Positions 15,513 to 24,736 of a stretch of DNA of 64,000 nt are shown here, piece by piece. The position numbers and the translations under genes are program-made. Under the pieces are notes generated by a model, which was not told where the DNA came from, ran no database searches, and saw nothing but the letters and a program-made list of their open reading frames with translations. The DNA lies in NCBI GenBank assembly GCA_016281815.1, contig JAEEJK010000045.1:1-64000 (forward strand). Direction: 5' to 3'. How positions within the stretch are numbered: the stretch's first letter is position 1; each line of letters begins with the position of its first letter. The stretch comes from Prevotella sp. GTDB taxonomy: Bacteria; Bacteroidota; Bacteroidia; Bacteroidales; Bacteroidaceae.

Positions 15513-18500
15513 TTAGAATTTAATACTTGCACCTACCAAATATGTACGAGATGGTGGGTAAAGACCCAGGTCGATACCAGATGCCCAACCATTACCACCT
15601 GCTGAGTTGCCTACCTCAGGATCGAGTCCGGTGTAACCGGTGAAGGTGTGAAGGTTCTGAGCCTGAACATAGAAACGAAGTTGCTGGAATGGGCAAGCCT
15701 TCCAGAGATGCTTGAAGTCGTAACCGAGTGTTACGGTCTTGATCTTGAAGTAGTCGGCATCCTCCATATAACGGTTAGATACCCAGTTGGTATTCTCGCT
15801 ACCAGTACTTGAAATACGTGGCTGAGTGTTTGAAGAACCTTCACCAACCCAACGATTCAGGATGGATGTGTCGTAGTTCTGATAAGGAGCGTCACTGAAC
15901 GAACGGTAAGAACGCATGATCTGCATACCGAATGCACCAGCACCGTTGACAGAGAAGTCAAGACCCTTCCATGAGAAGCCGAGGTTGACACCCAACATGA
16001 TATCTGGGTTGGGGTTACCAATCTCATGACGGTCACAAGTTTCACCTTCTGCATAGGTAAGCACACCATCACCATTCCAGTCGTCCCAGATGCAGTCACC
16101 AGGCTGTGCGTTATCAAGAACGGCCTTGCCGGCAGCACGTGCGGCGTCAATCTCTGCCTGGTTCTGCCAGATACCGCTGTAAGACATGCCGAAGAAGTAA
16201 CCGATGGGCTTGCCTTCCTCAGCGCGGTAGATGTACTCTGTACCCTGTGAGAGGACACCACTAGGACCATTGATATAGTGGTTGTCGTTGGCAATACGGG
16301 TAACCTTGTTCTTGTTGGTAGCAAAATTCACACCGAAGTTGTAACTGAAGTCTTTGTTGATTCTGTCGTTCCAAGTGAGAGCGATTTCAATACCGGTGTT
16401 CTCCACGTCACCACCATTGATGGCTGCAGGATTGGTACCATAGATGGCAAGCAGGTTGCCACTAATCAGCCAGTCCTTTGTGGTCTTCTTATACCAGTCG
16501 AAGTTCAAGCCCAAACGGCTTTTGAGGAAACGTGCATCGAAACCTAAGTCAAGTTGCTCGGAGGTCTCCCAAGTCAGGTCAGGATTAGGAACGATGTTGG
16601 CGTAAGCACCGGTGTTCGGAGTACCTGCAACAGAAGTAGCCATGTCAGAACCGAACTTGTAACCAGCGTCGCCAGCATCACCCGACAGGGCGATAGTAGC
16701 CAGATACTGATACTTAGAGATACGGTTGTTACCGTTCTGGCCCCAAGATGCGCGGAACTTCAAGAAGTCCATCCAGCTGTGTGTGCTCTCCATGAATGGC
16801 TCATTGCTAATCACCCAACCTGCAGATACAGATGGGAAGATACCCCAGCGCTTACCATCGGTGAAGATACTTGATCCATCATAACGCAAAGTTGCAGTAG
16901 CCATATAGGTCTCATTCCAGTCCCAACTTACACGGCCGAACCAAGAAGCGAGATACTCTTCGTCGTTAGGTGAGCCGGTGAGAGTGGCATCAGTAGCATT
17001 GACAAGTTTGATGTTCGACAGCCATGCTGAATCCCAACCCTTCAGTGTTGCGAGTTGGTCACCATAATTAACCTTGTTGGAACCACCCAGGTTTGTACTC
17101 CAGGCACTGCTCTGGAAACTCTGACCTACCATGGCACTGATCTTGTGACCTGAAATGATAGGAAGGTCGTAAGTAAGGGTGTTCTCAATAGACCATGAAG
17201 TATTCAACCAAGTACTCTGGCTAACGCTATAAACAGGTGATGTGGCATTTCCATAACCAGATGAACGTGGCTCACCATAGTTGCGATAGGCACCTGAACC
17301 CCAGTTGTAGTTGAACTGAGAACGGAACCTCAGACCTTTGATAGGCTGGATGACGAGGAATGCAGTAGCATTTGCATTGATGTTGCGGCTCTCTGCCTTA
17401 GAGTTGAAACCACCCTTAGCGAGGTTCTCCCATGGGTTGCTGAACAAAGAAGCGTTCCAACCCTGACCATATTTGACAGTACCATCAAAATCCTGATAAT
17501 AATAAATGTCACCATTGTCAGCGTACTGTGGCATAAGAGGGCAAGTCTGAAGCAAACTGTGGATATAACTCCAGTACATACCGTCCTCAGCCAGGTCGTG
17601 ACTCTTGTTATAGCCAATAGAGATGTTCTCACCGATTGTGATGGCATCGAAGTCCTTCACTCTCAAGAGAACGTGATCGCTGTTGACGCGGATGGTGTGG
17701 CGTTTGTAGTAAGAAGCCACATCGGCTCCCATGATACCTTCGTTGCCGGTATAGGTGTAGGACATAGCGAACTTGGAGCGGTCGGTACCACCAGTCAATG
17801 TCACAGAATGATTCTGCTGCACGGCATTCTTGTTTTCGAATGCAGCCCACCAGTCGGTGCCTTCCCAACCGTTTTTGACTTTGGTGAGGATGTCGGCAGG
17901 AACGTAGCCGGCCCAATCCATCTTCTGACCAGAAGTGTTGAAGGTGTACTCATCAATAATCGTCATGTACTGCTCAGCATTAAGAAGTTGTGGACGCTTG
18001 TAAGCGTTGGACCAACCCATGGCACCATTGTAGCTGAGTTCAATCTTGCCAGCCTTACCTTGCTTGGTAGTAACCAGGATCACACCGTTGGCAGCACGGG
18101 CACCATAGATGGCAGCCGATGCAGCATCCTTGAGGACGTCGATGCTCTCGATATCGTTCGGGTTGATGCCGTCAAGGTTGCCACCTGCAACACCGTCAAT
18201 CACATAAAGAGGTGCTGCATCGCCGGTGGTTCCGATACCACGGATGTAAACCTTGTAGCCCTTGCCCGGCTGAGTAGAACTCTGGGTGATCTGCACACCA
18301 GGAGTGCTTGACTGCATGGCTTCCAGTGCGTTGGTGGTGTTCAGTTTGGCGATGTCTTCACCCTTTACCTGAACGGTAGCACCGGTAACCAACTTCTTCT
18401 TCATCGTACCGTAACCAATGACCACCACGTCATTCAGCATGGCGTAGTCTTCTTTTAAGGTGACGGTGATGCTTGACTTTCCTGCCACTGACACCTTCTG

Positions 18501-18749
18501 GGGCTCATAACCCACATAGGTGATGGTGAGGGTGGCGTTGGAGGGAGCCTCTACGCTGAAGTTTCCATCAAAGTCGGTGATGGCACCGACACTGGATCCT
18601 TCCACTTTCACGGTCGCACCGATTACCGGGTCGCCCGCTTCATCTACAACTGTTCCCTTGACGACACTCTGAGCCATTGCTCCCAATGGGAACAAACAGA
18701 GCAGGAACAGAAATACTAACGGCTTTTGTAGTAATTTAAAATTCCACAT
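15513..18749 (-). CDS. SusC/RagA-family TonB-dependent outer-membrane transporter
   Basis: Signal peptide MWNFKLLQKPLVFLFLLCLFP...AMAQ, then a carboxypeptidase-regulatory-like domain (VVKGTVVDEAGDPVIGATV, ~28-105), the SusC plug signature (VIGYGTMKKKLVTGA, then LYVIDGVAGGNLDGINPNDI and SIDVLKDAASAAIYG) and a long barrel ending in GASIKF with a terminal Phe. 1078 aa is normal. It imports a ligand across the outer membrane using TonB/ExbBD energy. First gene of the operon that continues through SusD, a lipoprotein and the PD40/membrane-protein pairs. Its promoter carries the operator shared with the orphan PD40 gene at 3145. Confidence 0.96.
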   Translation of the reverse strand: MWNFKLLQKPLVFLFLLCLFPLGAMAQSVVKGTVVDEAGDPVIGATVKVEGSSVGAITDFDGNFSVEAPSNATLTITYVGYEPQKVSVAGKSSITVTLKEDYAMLNDVVVIGYGTMKKKLVTGATVQVKGEDIAKLNTTNALEAMQSSTPGVQITQSSTQPGKGYKVYIRGIGTTGDAAPLYVIDGVAGGNLDGINPNDIESIDVLKDAASAAIYGARAANGVILVTTKQGKAGKIELSYNGAMGWSNAYKRPQLLNAEQYMTIIDEYTFNTSGQKMDWAGYVPADILTKVKNGWEGTDWWAAFENKNAVQQNHSVTLTGGTDRSKFAMSYTYTGNEGIMGADVASYYKRHTIRVNSDHVLLRVKDFDAITIGENISIGYNKSHDLAEDGMYWSYIHSLLQTCPLMPQYADNGDIYYYQDFDGTVKYGQGWNASLFSNPWENLAKGGFNSKAESRNINANATAFLVIQPIKGLRFRSQFNYNWGSGAYRNYGEPRSSGYGNATSPVYSVSQSTWLNTSWSIENTLTYDLPIISGHKISAMVGQSFQSSAWSTNLGGSNKVNYGDQLATLKGWDSAWLSNIKLVNATDATLTGSPNDEEYLASWFGRVSWDWNETYMATATLRYDGSSIFTDGKRWGIFPSVSAGWVISNEPFMESTHSWMDFLKFRASWGQNGNNRISKYQYLATIALSGDAGDAGYKFGSDMATSVAGTPNTGAYANIVPNPDLTWETSEQLDLGFDARFLKSRLGLNFDWYKKTTKDWLISGNLLAIYGTNPAAINGGDVENTGIEIALTWNDRINKDFSYNFGVNFATNKNKVTRIANDNHYINGPSGVLSQGTEYIYRAEEGKPIGYFFGMSYSGIWQNQAEIDAARAAGKAVLDNAQPGDCIWDDWNGDGVLTYAEGETCDRHEIGNPNPDIMLGVNLGFSWKGLDFSVNGAGAFGMQIMRSYRSFSDAPYQNYDTSILNRWVGEGSSNTQPRISSTGSENTNWVSNRYMEDADYFKIKTVTLGYDFKHLWKACPFQQLRFYVQAQNLHTFTGYTGLDPEVGNSAGGNGWASGIDLGLYPPSRTYLVGASIKF

Positions 18750-18862
18750 AGCTTGGTTTTTGGTTAAAAATAAAAGAGTAATATAATCTTTTTCTAATCA
18801 ATGATGTCGCCCGTTCTCCTACTTTTCGTCTGGGCGCACTATTTCGGTTTATTAAGTTAGGT

Positions 18863-18958
18863 GCAAAGTTAATTTATTTTAATGATGTGTCGATAGTTTA
18901 TGTGTCAGTTTTTTTTAGATGATTGTTTTTCGAAACAAAATGATACATTTTAAAAACA
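18863..18958 (-). promoter_or_regulatory. susC operon promoter with TTGTTT-N4-AAACAA operator
   Basis: On the minus strand TAACTTTGC (18863-18871) is a perfect -7 box, about 115 bp before the SusC ATG. The dyad TTGTTT-TTCG-AAACAA occupies 18923-18938, its centre 59.5 bp from the TA of the -7 box, and is flanked by an eight-T run and ATGATACATTT exactly as in the promoter at 4716-4812. No good -33 TTTG is seen, which fits an activator-dependent promoter. Confidence 0.78.
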
Positions 18959-19289
18959 CAAAACCATGAATTTTGGCAGAAAAACACGGATATATGGAGT
19001 AAAACGGCTTAGAAATTGCCCCAAGTAGTGGTTTCTTATTTGATTCTCTTAACAAAGTCTATGGCAGAAGAGCCTTTTTGATACGATTATGTTTCTTATA
19101 CTTTTAAATAAGGTGTAAAGAAAGTTATCCTGTATCACAGATATTATGATTTGTCACATTATAAAAGAATGAATGCAAAAGATTTTTATTCTTTGCTTTA
19201 TTTTTATTTATTTTGCAAAAGATCATCATTATGTTAATCAGACTGATAACCGAAACAATTGCTAACTAATTTTATCAAATTCATTCAAT
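18959..19289. other. gene-free AT-rich divergent region
   Basis: Lies between the susC promoter and the plus-strand GH43 gene. Near-matches to -7 boxes on the plus strand (ttattcTTTGC at about 19186, TATTTTGC at about 19208) could drive the GH43 gene, but both have wrong spacing by one base. No ORF or RNA seen. Confidence 0.5.
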
Positions 19290-21401
19290 ATGCTGAAAAA
19301 ACTCACCCTATTGTTGCTTTTGGGGATGCCTTTGGCCTCTACGGCCCAAAATCCCATCATCCGCAATCAGTTTACCGCCGACCCCACAGCAAGGGTTTTC
19401 GGCGACAAGATTTATCTCTATCCCTCTCATGACATCTTTCCTCCCGCAGGTCAGCGCCAGGATTGGTTCTGCATGGAGGACTACCACGTGTTCTCTTCCG
19501 AGAACCTGACAGACTGGACCGATCATGGCATGATTGTCACCCAGAACAAGGTGCCATGGGTAAGACCGGATTCTTATTCGATGTGGGCGCCCGACTGCGT
19601 GGAGAAAAATGGAAAGTACTATTTCTATTTCCCCTCCTCACCGAAGGACGGACGTGGCTTTGCTGTTGGCGTGGCCATCGCTGACAGTCCGACGGGACCG
19701 TTCATCCCAGAGCCGGAGCCTATCAAGGGCATCAACGGCATCGACCCCTGTGTGCTTCAGGCCTCCGATGGCAATGCATATATCTTCTGGGGCAACGGAC
19801 GTTGCGCCAAGTTGAAGCCAAACATGAAGGAACTTGCTGACGACAACCCGAAGGAGACCGTCAAGTGGGGCAACCGCGAGATGGAAATGGTGGGCGTCAG
19901 TTGCCTCAAAGACCTGCCCAACCGTCAGGCAGAGGGTCCGTTTGCCTTTGAGTATAACGGCAACTATTACCTGACATATCCTTACGTGAGGGAAAACACC
20001 GAGGTTCTTGGATACGCCATGAGCAAGAATCCGATGGGTCCCTACGAATATAAGGGACTCATCATGGCCGAGCAACCCAACGGCTGCTGGACCAACCACC
20101 ACAGCATCGTCAATTTCAAGGGCCAGTGGTATCTGTTCTATCACCACAACTATTTCTCACCCAGTGATGACAAGCGCCGCTCTGCCTGCATCGAGAAACT
20201 GTCCTTCAATCCCGACGGCACCATCCAGGAGGTGAAGCAGACCATTCGTGGCGTAGGTGTCAACAAGGCCACGGAGAAAATCGAGATCGACCGCTTCAGC
20301 AGCGCCAGCGCCGATGTGACTGAATCGCTGATCGACACGGTCAACACTTTCCGCAGTTATCAGGCCACCCTGCCTGCCAAAGGCAGTTGGCTCCAATATA
20401 ACGACGTTGACTTCAGTGTCATCAATGATGGCTACCTGATCATGAACGTCAAGGCTTCCGACGATACGGAGTTGTGCATCCGCGAAAAAAGTCCCAAGGG
20501 CAAGGTCATCGCACGCATCAAACTGGCCGTGAGACCTCCAGAGCCTCCCGCAGGTGCTGCCCCCAACCCCATGATGAGCCGTTTCCGCCGCGACTTGCGC
20601 AACCAGTGGCTCACACAGGCTGTCAACTTGGAGTACAAGCCTACGGGCGTGACCGATTTGGTCATCACCAACGAGGGTGAGGGTGCTCTCAGCGTTGACT
20701 GGGTGCAGTTCAAGAACCGTCCCAACTATTTCTCGCCGGTCGCTGCCAATGCTCCGGCTGCCAAGCCTGATAACGACGGCTTCATCCGCCGCTGGATGTT
20801 GCTGGAGCCCATCGACAAGCCCAACAGCGGAAACACCGTCTTCACCGACAGTTATCTGCGCGAGCATTTCAACAGGTCATACTTCAAGGGTCAGCAGACC
20901 ATTCTGCCGAAGGACGGTCAGAAGGTGACTGCCGTGTTCCAGCAGGAGCAGGCTCCCGCCGGCTTCGGACGTGGCGCTGCCGCACCTGCACAGCCTGAGG
21001 TGAAGACCGTGAAGCAGACTCTGACCTGGCATGCCCTGGAAAGCAACATGTTCAACGTGAAGTTGTTCCGCTTCGCCGAGAAATATGGCGAGAAGGTCTA
21101 TGGCGTGCTCTTCTGGGGTGTCACCATCATCGACTGCCCGGAGGACATCGAGAATGTGCGCCTGGCTGTTGGCAGCAACTCCGCTTCCATGTGGTGGCTC
21201 AATGGGGAGGAAGTCCTGCTGCTCAGTGGCGACCGCCGCATGGTGAAGGACGACGCCATGTCGAAACGCATTACCCTGAAGAAAGGCCGCAACATCCTGC
21301 GCGGTGCCATCATCAATGGTCCTGGCATGAGCGACTTCTGCGTACGCTTCCTCGACGAGAAAGGCTTACCTGTCACTAACTATACTATAACCGTTAAATA
21401 A
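19290..21401 (+). CDS. secreted GH43-family enzyme with C-terminal beta-sandwich domains
   Basis: Signal peptide MLKKLTLLLLLGMPLASTAQ. The five-bladed GH43 propeller is clear: NQFTADPTARV (catalytic-base Asp), NGIDPCVL (transition-state-modulating Asp), RQAEGPFAF (acid Glu), and NHHSIVNFKGQWYLFYHH. After residue ~330 a CBM6-like sandwich follows (SYQATLPAKGSWLQYNDVDF..., VDWVQFKNRP), then a further sandwich resembling extension domains that bind solvent-exposed ligands (LRLAVGSNSASMWWLNGEEV-type). GH43 enzymes are arabinofuranosidases or xylosidases of arabinoxylan and arabinan. 703 aa. Forms a two-gene unit with the next GH43 gene (26 bp gap). Confidence 0.88.
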   Translation: MLKKLTLLLLLGMPLASTAQNPIIRNQFTADPTARVFGDKIYLYPSHDIFPPAGQRQDWFCMEDYHVFSSENLTDWTDHGMIVTQNKVPWVRPDSYSMWAPDCVEKNGKYYFYFPSSPKDGRGFAVGVAIADSPTGPFIPEPEPIKGINGIDPCVLQASDGNAYIFWGNGRCAKLKPNMKELADDNPKETVKWGNREMEMVGVSCLKDLPNRQAEGPFAFEYNGNYYLTYPYVRENTEVLGYAMSKNPMGPYEYKGLIMAEQPNGCWTNHHSIVNFKGQWYLFYHHNYFSPSDDKRRSACIEKLSFNPDGTIQEVKQTIRGVGVNKATEKIEIDRFSSASADVTESLIDTVNTFRSYQATLPAKGSWLQYNDVDFSVINDGYLIMNVKASDDTELCIREKSPKGKVIARIKLAVRPPEPPAGAAPNPMMSRFRRDLRNQWLTQAVNLEYKPTGVTDLVITNEGEGALSVDWVQFKNRPNYFSPVAANAPAAKPDNDGFIRRWMLLEPIDKPNSGNTVFTDSYLREHFNRSYFKGQQTILPKDGQKVTAVFQQEQAPAGFGRGAAAPAQPEVKTVKQTLTWHALESNMFNVKLFRFAEKYGEKVYGVLFWGVTIIDCPEDIENVRLAVGSNSASMWWLNGEEVLLLSGDRRMVKDDAMSKRITLKKGRNILRGAIINGPGMSDFCVRFLDEKGLPVTNYTITVK

Positions 21402-21427
21402 TAACCAATAACGTTAAGCAGAAGATT

Positions 21428-22888
21428 ATGAAGACGAAATATCTGATAGGTTTATCATTTGTCATTTGCAATTTATCTTTCAGCCCAGTGGCGGCGCAGG
21501 TGGGCGAGCCTTACATACACGACCCTTCGACCATCGCCGAGAGCGACGGCAAGTACTTTACTTTTGGCACCGGTGGCGGAGGCCTCATCAGTGAGGACGG
21601 CTGGAGTTGGCATAGCGGAGCAGACCGTCCCGGCGGCGGTGCTGCACCCGATGTGATGAAGATCGGCGACCGCTACCTGTGCATTTACGGTGCAACAGGC
21701 GGTGGACTGGGCGGCGGTCACAGCGGCCGCATCCTGACGATGTGGAACAAGACCCTCGACCCGAAATCGCCCGATTTCAAATGGTCGACCGCTGTGGAGG
21801 TGTGCTCGAGCGATGGTATGGAAGATCAGGATGCCATCGACCCGGGATTGCTCCTTGACCCCACGACAGGACGCCTCTGGGCCAGTTATGGCACTTACTT
21901 CGGTACCATCCGACTGATTGAACTCGACCCGAACACGGGCTTCCGCGTGAGTGGGAACAAGGAGAAGGACATCGCCATTGACTGCGAGGCTACCGACCTC
22001 ATCTACCGTAACGGTTGGTATTATCTGCTGGGTACTCACGGTACCTGCTGCGACGGTGTGAACTCTACCTACAACATCGTGGTGGGCCGTTCCAAAAGCG
22101 TTGAGGGTCCTTATATAGATAATGTGGGCCGTGACATGTACCACGGCGGTGGCCGTATGGTCATTGCTGCCGGTAACCGCAAGACGGGTGCCGGGCACTT
22201 CGGACGCACCATCATCGACGAGGGTGTGGAGATCATGTCGTTCCACTGGGAGGCTGACTTCGACCAGAGTGGCCGCAGTGTGCTGGCCATCCACCCCTTG
22301 CTGTGGAAAAATGACTGGCCTGTGGCTGGCGAACGTTTCAAGGAGGGTACCTATGAGATTGAGTCGGAGCGCCGTGGCTACTCTCTCGAACTGGCTGTCG
22401 ACTTCGTGCGCATGCAGCAGGAGCGTCAGGGATGGATGAGAAATAACAGCAATCCGCAACCGCCGAAGCCCATCGCCAACCAGACTTTGGAGCAGGTGGC
22501 TTCCACTTGGCCGGCTGGCGACATCCCCGTGCGTGCCGGAGATTTCATGTTCCGTCCCCACCAGTTGTGGTCGGTAAAGGCTGTGCCTGAGGCCGGAGGC
22601 TACCTCGGAGGTCCGTATTACAAGATTGAGATTGAGGGAACGGAGCGTGCGCTGACCGCCACCGAGTCTCTCGAACTGACCACCACTGCTTTCACGGGTG
22701 CTCCTGAGCAACTGTGGCGTGTGGAGCAACTCACCGATGGCACCTTCCGCCTGCTGCCCAAGCAGATACCGGGAATGGAGGGCATCAACACCAAGTATGT
22801 GCTCTACTCTGCAGGTGACAGCACCCCAACCCTGGCCATCTACGATTTCAGCAGCGACAATTCCAAGTGGAATTTCCGCCGTCAATAA
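21428..22888 (+). CDS. secreted GH43-family arabinanase-like enzyme
   Basis: Signal peptide ends SFSPVAAQ. GH43 motifs resemble endo-1,5-arabinanases and relatives: GEPYIHDPSTIAES (base Asp), DQDAIDPGLLLD, and AIDCEATDLIYRNGWYYL (acid Glu). The GTHGTCCDGVNSTYNIVVGRS segment matches that subgroup. A C-terminal region (~340-486) forms a beta-sandwich or trefoil-like domain (PHQLWSVKAVPEAGG, EQLWRVEQLTDGTF) with Q-x-W repeats like ricin-type lectin domains. Likely acts on arabinan side chains. Followed by a bidirectional terminator. Confidence 0.87.
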   Translation: MKTKYLIGLSFVICNLSFSPVAAQVGEPYIHDPSTIAESDGKYFTFGTGGGGLISEDGWSWHSGADRPGGGAAPDVMKIGDRYLCIYGATGGGLGGGHSGRILTMWNKTLDPKSPDFKWSTAVEVCSSDGMEDQDAIDPGLLLDPTTGRLWASYGTYFGTIRLIELDPNTGFRVSGNKEKDIAIDCEATDLIYRNGWYYLLGTHGTCCDGVNSTYNIVVGRSKSVEGPYIDNVGRDMYHGGGRMVIAAGNRKTGAGHFGRTIIDEGVEIMSFHWEADFDQSGRSVLAIHPLLWKNDWPVAGERFKEGTYEIESERRGYSLELAVDFVRMQQERQGWMRNNSNPQPPKPIANQTLEQVASTWPAGDIPVRAGDFMFRPHQLWSVKAVPEAGGYLGGPYYKIEIEGTERALTATESLELTTTAFTGAPEQLWRVEQLTDGTFRLLPKQIPGMEGINTKYVLYSAGDSTPTLAIYDFSSDNSKWNFRRQ

Positions 22889-22912
22889 GGACACTCAAGT
22901 CCGGCGATAATA

Positions 22913-22953
22913 AAAAAGAGTGGTGCAGCAACATTCGCTGCGCCACTCTTTTT
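22913..22953. terminator. bidirectional Rho-independent terminator
   Basis: A 17-bp stem (aaaaagagtggtgcagc with gctgcgccactcttttt, one wobble) and a 7-base loop, with A and T runs on both sides, serves the plus-strand GH43 gene and can stop minus-strand readthrough from the symporter operon. Confidence 0.88.
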
Positions 22954-22990
22954 CAATTTTCAATTCAAGTTTCGTATTTGTTCTATTTTT

Positions 22991-23153
22991 GGGAGTTTAG
23001 GAGTTTAGGAGTGTAGGAGTTTAGACAATAGATCTGACTATTCATCGTCAGCATCGGCTATGACTTGCAAGAGTAATGTCTACACTCCTAAACTCCTAAA
23101 CTCCCACACTCCTAAACTCCTAAACTCCCACACTCCTAAACTTCTACACTCCT
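22991..23153. repeat. octanucleotide tandem repeats in inverted arrangement
   Basis: Left array 22991-23024 is built of gagtttag/gagtgtag units; right array 23081-23153 of ctcctaaa/ctcccaca units, the reverse complement. Together they can fold into a long hairpin between convergent genes. A TTGAAAA/TTTTCAA heptamer cluster lies immediately beyond, reaching the symporter stop codon. Confidence 0.8.
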
Positions 23154-23176
23154 TTCAACTTGAAAAAGTTGAATTT

Positions 23177-24736
23177 TCAATTGAAAATGAAGTAAAGCCC
23201 TACCATCACAGCGGCGAGGAGCAGCCAGAGGATGACCGTGAAGCGCCGGACGGGTTCGCGGATGGGGGCCGGTATCTCGTGCGGTTGACTGCTCTTGTCA
23301 CACAGGGAGACGATGACCATCATCGCTGCAAGGATGACAAAGAGCCAGAACGACAACAGCATGAAGTGGGGCCAGGGGAATGAAAGCCACTGGGGAGGCC
23401 ACAGATAGAGGATACCGACGATGAGGCAGAAGGCGGTGCCTGCGGTGAGTGCGAGATTGGCGGCCCGCGTGGTGGCGCGCTTCCAGAACACGCCGAGGAG
23501 GAACACGGCGGTCATCGGTGGGGCAATGAATCCCAATACAGACTGGAAGACATTGAACAGGTTGAGTCCCTTGATGCTGTCGATGGCCACCGTGAGGGCA
23601 ATGGCAATGACGGCACCGGCAAGTGTCACCACACGGCCCACCTGGTTGATATGGGCCTGAGAGGCATCCGGACGGAATTTCTTCACGTAGATGTCCATGG
23701 TGAATACGGTGCTCAGAGCGTTGAGAGCCGAACCGATGGTGGACACCAGGCAGGCGGTGAGCACGGCGAACACCAGACCGACCATGCCGACGGGGAAGAG
23801 GTTCTCCACCATGGTGAGGTACGCCTCATCGGGATTCTCCAAAGTGGGATAGAGGGCGAAGCAGATGACACCGGGCAGGATGTAGAGGGGAACGTCGAGA
23901 ATCTTGAGCCAGCCGGTGAAATTGGTGCCTCGCTGACCCTCGTCAAGACTCCGGGCGGCCAGCACGGGCTGCACCATCGACTGGTCGGTACACCAGAACC
24001 ATACGCCCATGATGGGATAGCCCAAGACGATGGGCAGCCAGGGAAACGCCTCGTCGCTGTTGGGCTTGAACAGCACCCAGTAGTCGGAGGGCACCTTGGC
24101 AGCCAGTGCGCTGATGCCGCCCACATGACTGAGACCGACAATGGTGAGGGTGGCGGAGACGATGATGAGCAGGATCATCTGATAGACATTGGTGTAGGCC
24201 ACTGCTTTCAGACCGCCCATCATGGTGAAGAAGGCAGAGATGAGCAGCAGGATGAGGGCCGACAGCCACATCGGGATGTCAAACACCTGGCGGATGAGGA
24301 TGCCACCGGCGAAGAGGGTGAGCGCCAACCAGGATATGATGATGGTGACGATGGTGTACCAGGCCAGGATGTTGCGGGTCGACTGTCCGAAACGCAGGCC
24401 CATGAACTCTGGCAGCGTACTGATGTTGGCTCCTAAGTAGCGGGGGGCGAAGACGAAGGCGAGCAAAGCGATGAAGATAAAGGCATACCACGCGTAGTTG
24501 CCCGACACGATGCCGGTGGTGAAACCCGCGCTGGCACTGGCTATGAGCATCGACGGGCCGACGTTGGTGCCCCACATCGAGAACCCGATGTGATGCCAGC
24601 GGAGTGAATGCTCGGCGAGGAAGAGACTGCTCTCTTTCTTGCGCTGCATGCTTGCCCAGATGCCGATGGCAAGCAGGATGATGAAATAGACGGCCAGGAT
24701 GATCCAGTCGAGGCCTTGCATGTAATGTGTGCTCAT
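23177..24736 (-). CDS. sodium:solute symporter (SSS family) for sugars
   Basis: Start at the ATG 24736 (MSTHYMQGLDWIILAVYF), overlapping the GH31 stop by 4 bp; the track's 24775 start lies inside GH31. About 13-14 membrane helices. SSS features are visible: NISTLPEFMGLRFGQSTRNILAWY, GGLKAVAYTNVYQMILLI, FWCTDQSMVQPVLAARSLDEGQRG and SALNALSTVFTMDIYVKKFRP. It belongs to the SGLT-like sugar subgroup. Imports a small sugar with Na+ across the inner membrane; the coupled cytoplasmic alpha-xylosidase suggests isoprimeverose-like xylosides (compare E. coli yicJ-yicI, where the transporter is of another family). The C terminus (YFIFN) is encoded by a TTGAAAA-type repeat. Confidence 0.92.
   Translation of the reverse strand: MSTHYMQGLDWIILAVYFIILLAIGIWASMQRKKESSLFLAEHSLRWHHIGFSMWGTNVGPSMLIASASAGFTTGIVSGNYAWYAFIFIALLAFVFAPRYLGANISTLPEFMGLRFGQSTRNILAWYTIVTIIISWLALTLFAGGILIRQVFDIPMWLSALILLLISAFFTMMGGLKAVAYTNVYQMILLIIVSATLTIVGLSHVGGISALAAKVPSDYWVLFKPNSDEAFPWLPIVLGYPIMGVWFWCTDQSMVQPVLAARSLDEGQRGTNFTGWLKILDVPLYILPGVICFALYPTLENPDEAYLTMVENLFPVGMVGLVFAVLTACLVSTIGSALNALSTVFTMDIYVKKFRPDASQAHINQVGRVVTLAGAVIAIALTVAIDSIKGLNLFNVFQSVLGFIAPPMTAVFLLGVFWKRATTRAANLALTAGTAFCLIVGILYLWPPQWLSFPWPHFMLLSFWLFVILAAMMVIVSLCDKSSQPHEIPAPIREPVRRFTVILWLLLAAVMVGLYFIFN

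Noticed and set aside
18750-19289. Regulator gene (ECF sigma/anti-sigma or hybrid two-component) for the SusCD operon
   Set aside because: No ORF with such domains is present here or anywhere in the window.
21473-22894. 473-aa ORF on the minus strand opposite the second GH43 gene
   Set aside because: Fully antisense to a well-supported GH43 enzyme, no signal peptide or domain pattern, composition of a shadow frame.
22991-23153. Possible CRISPR or integron repeats
   Set aside because: Units are 8 bp, contiguous and inverted; simple tandem repeats.
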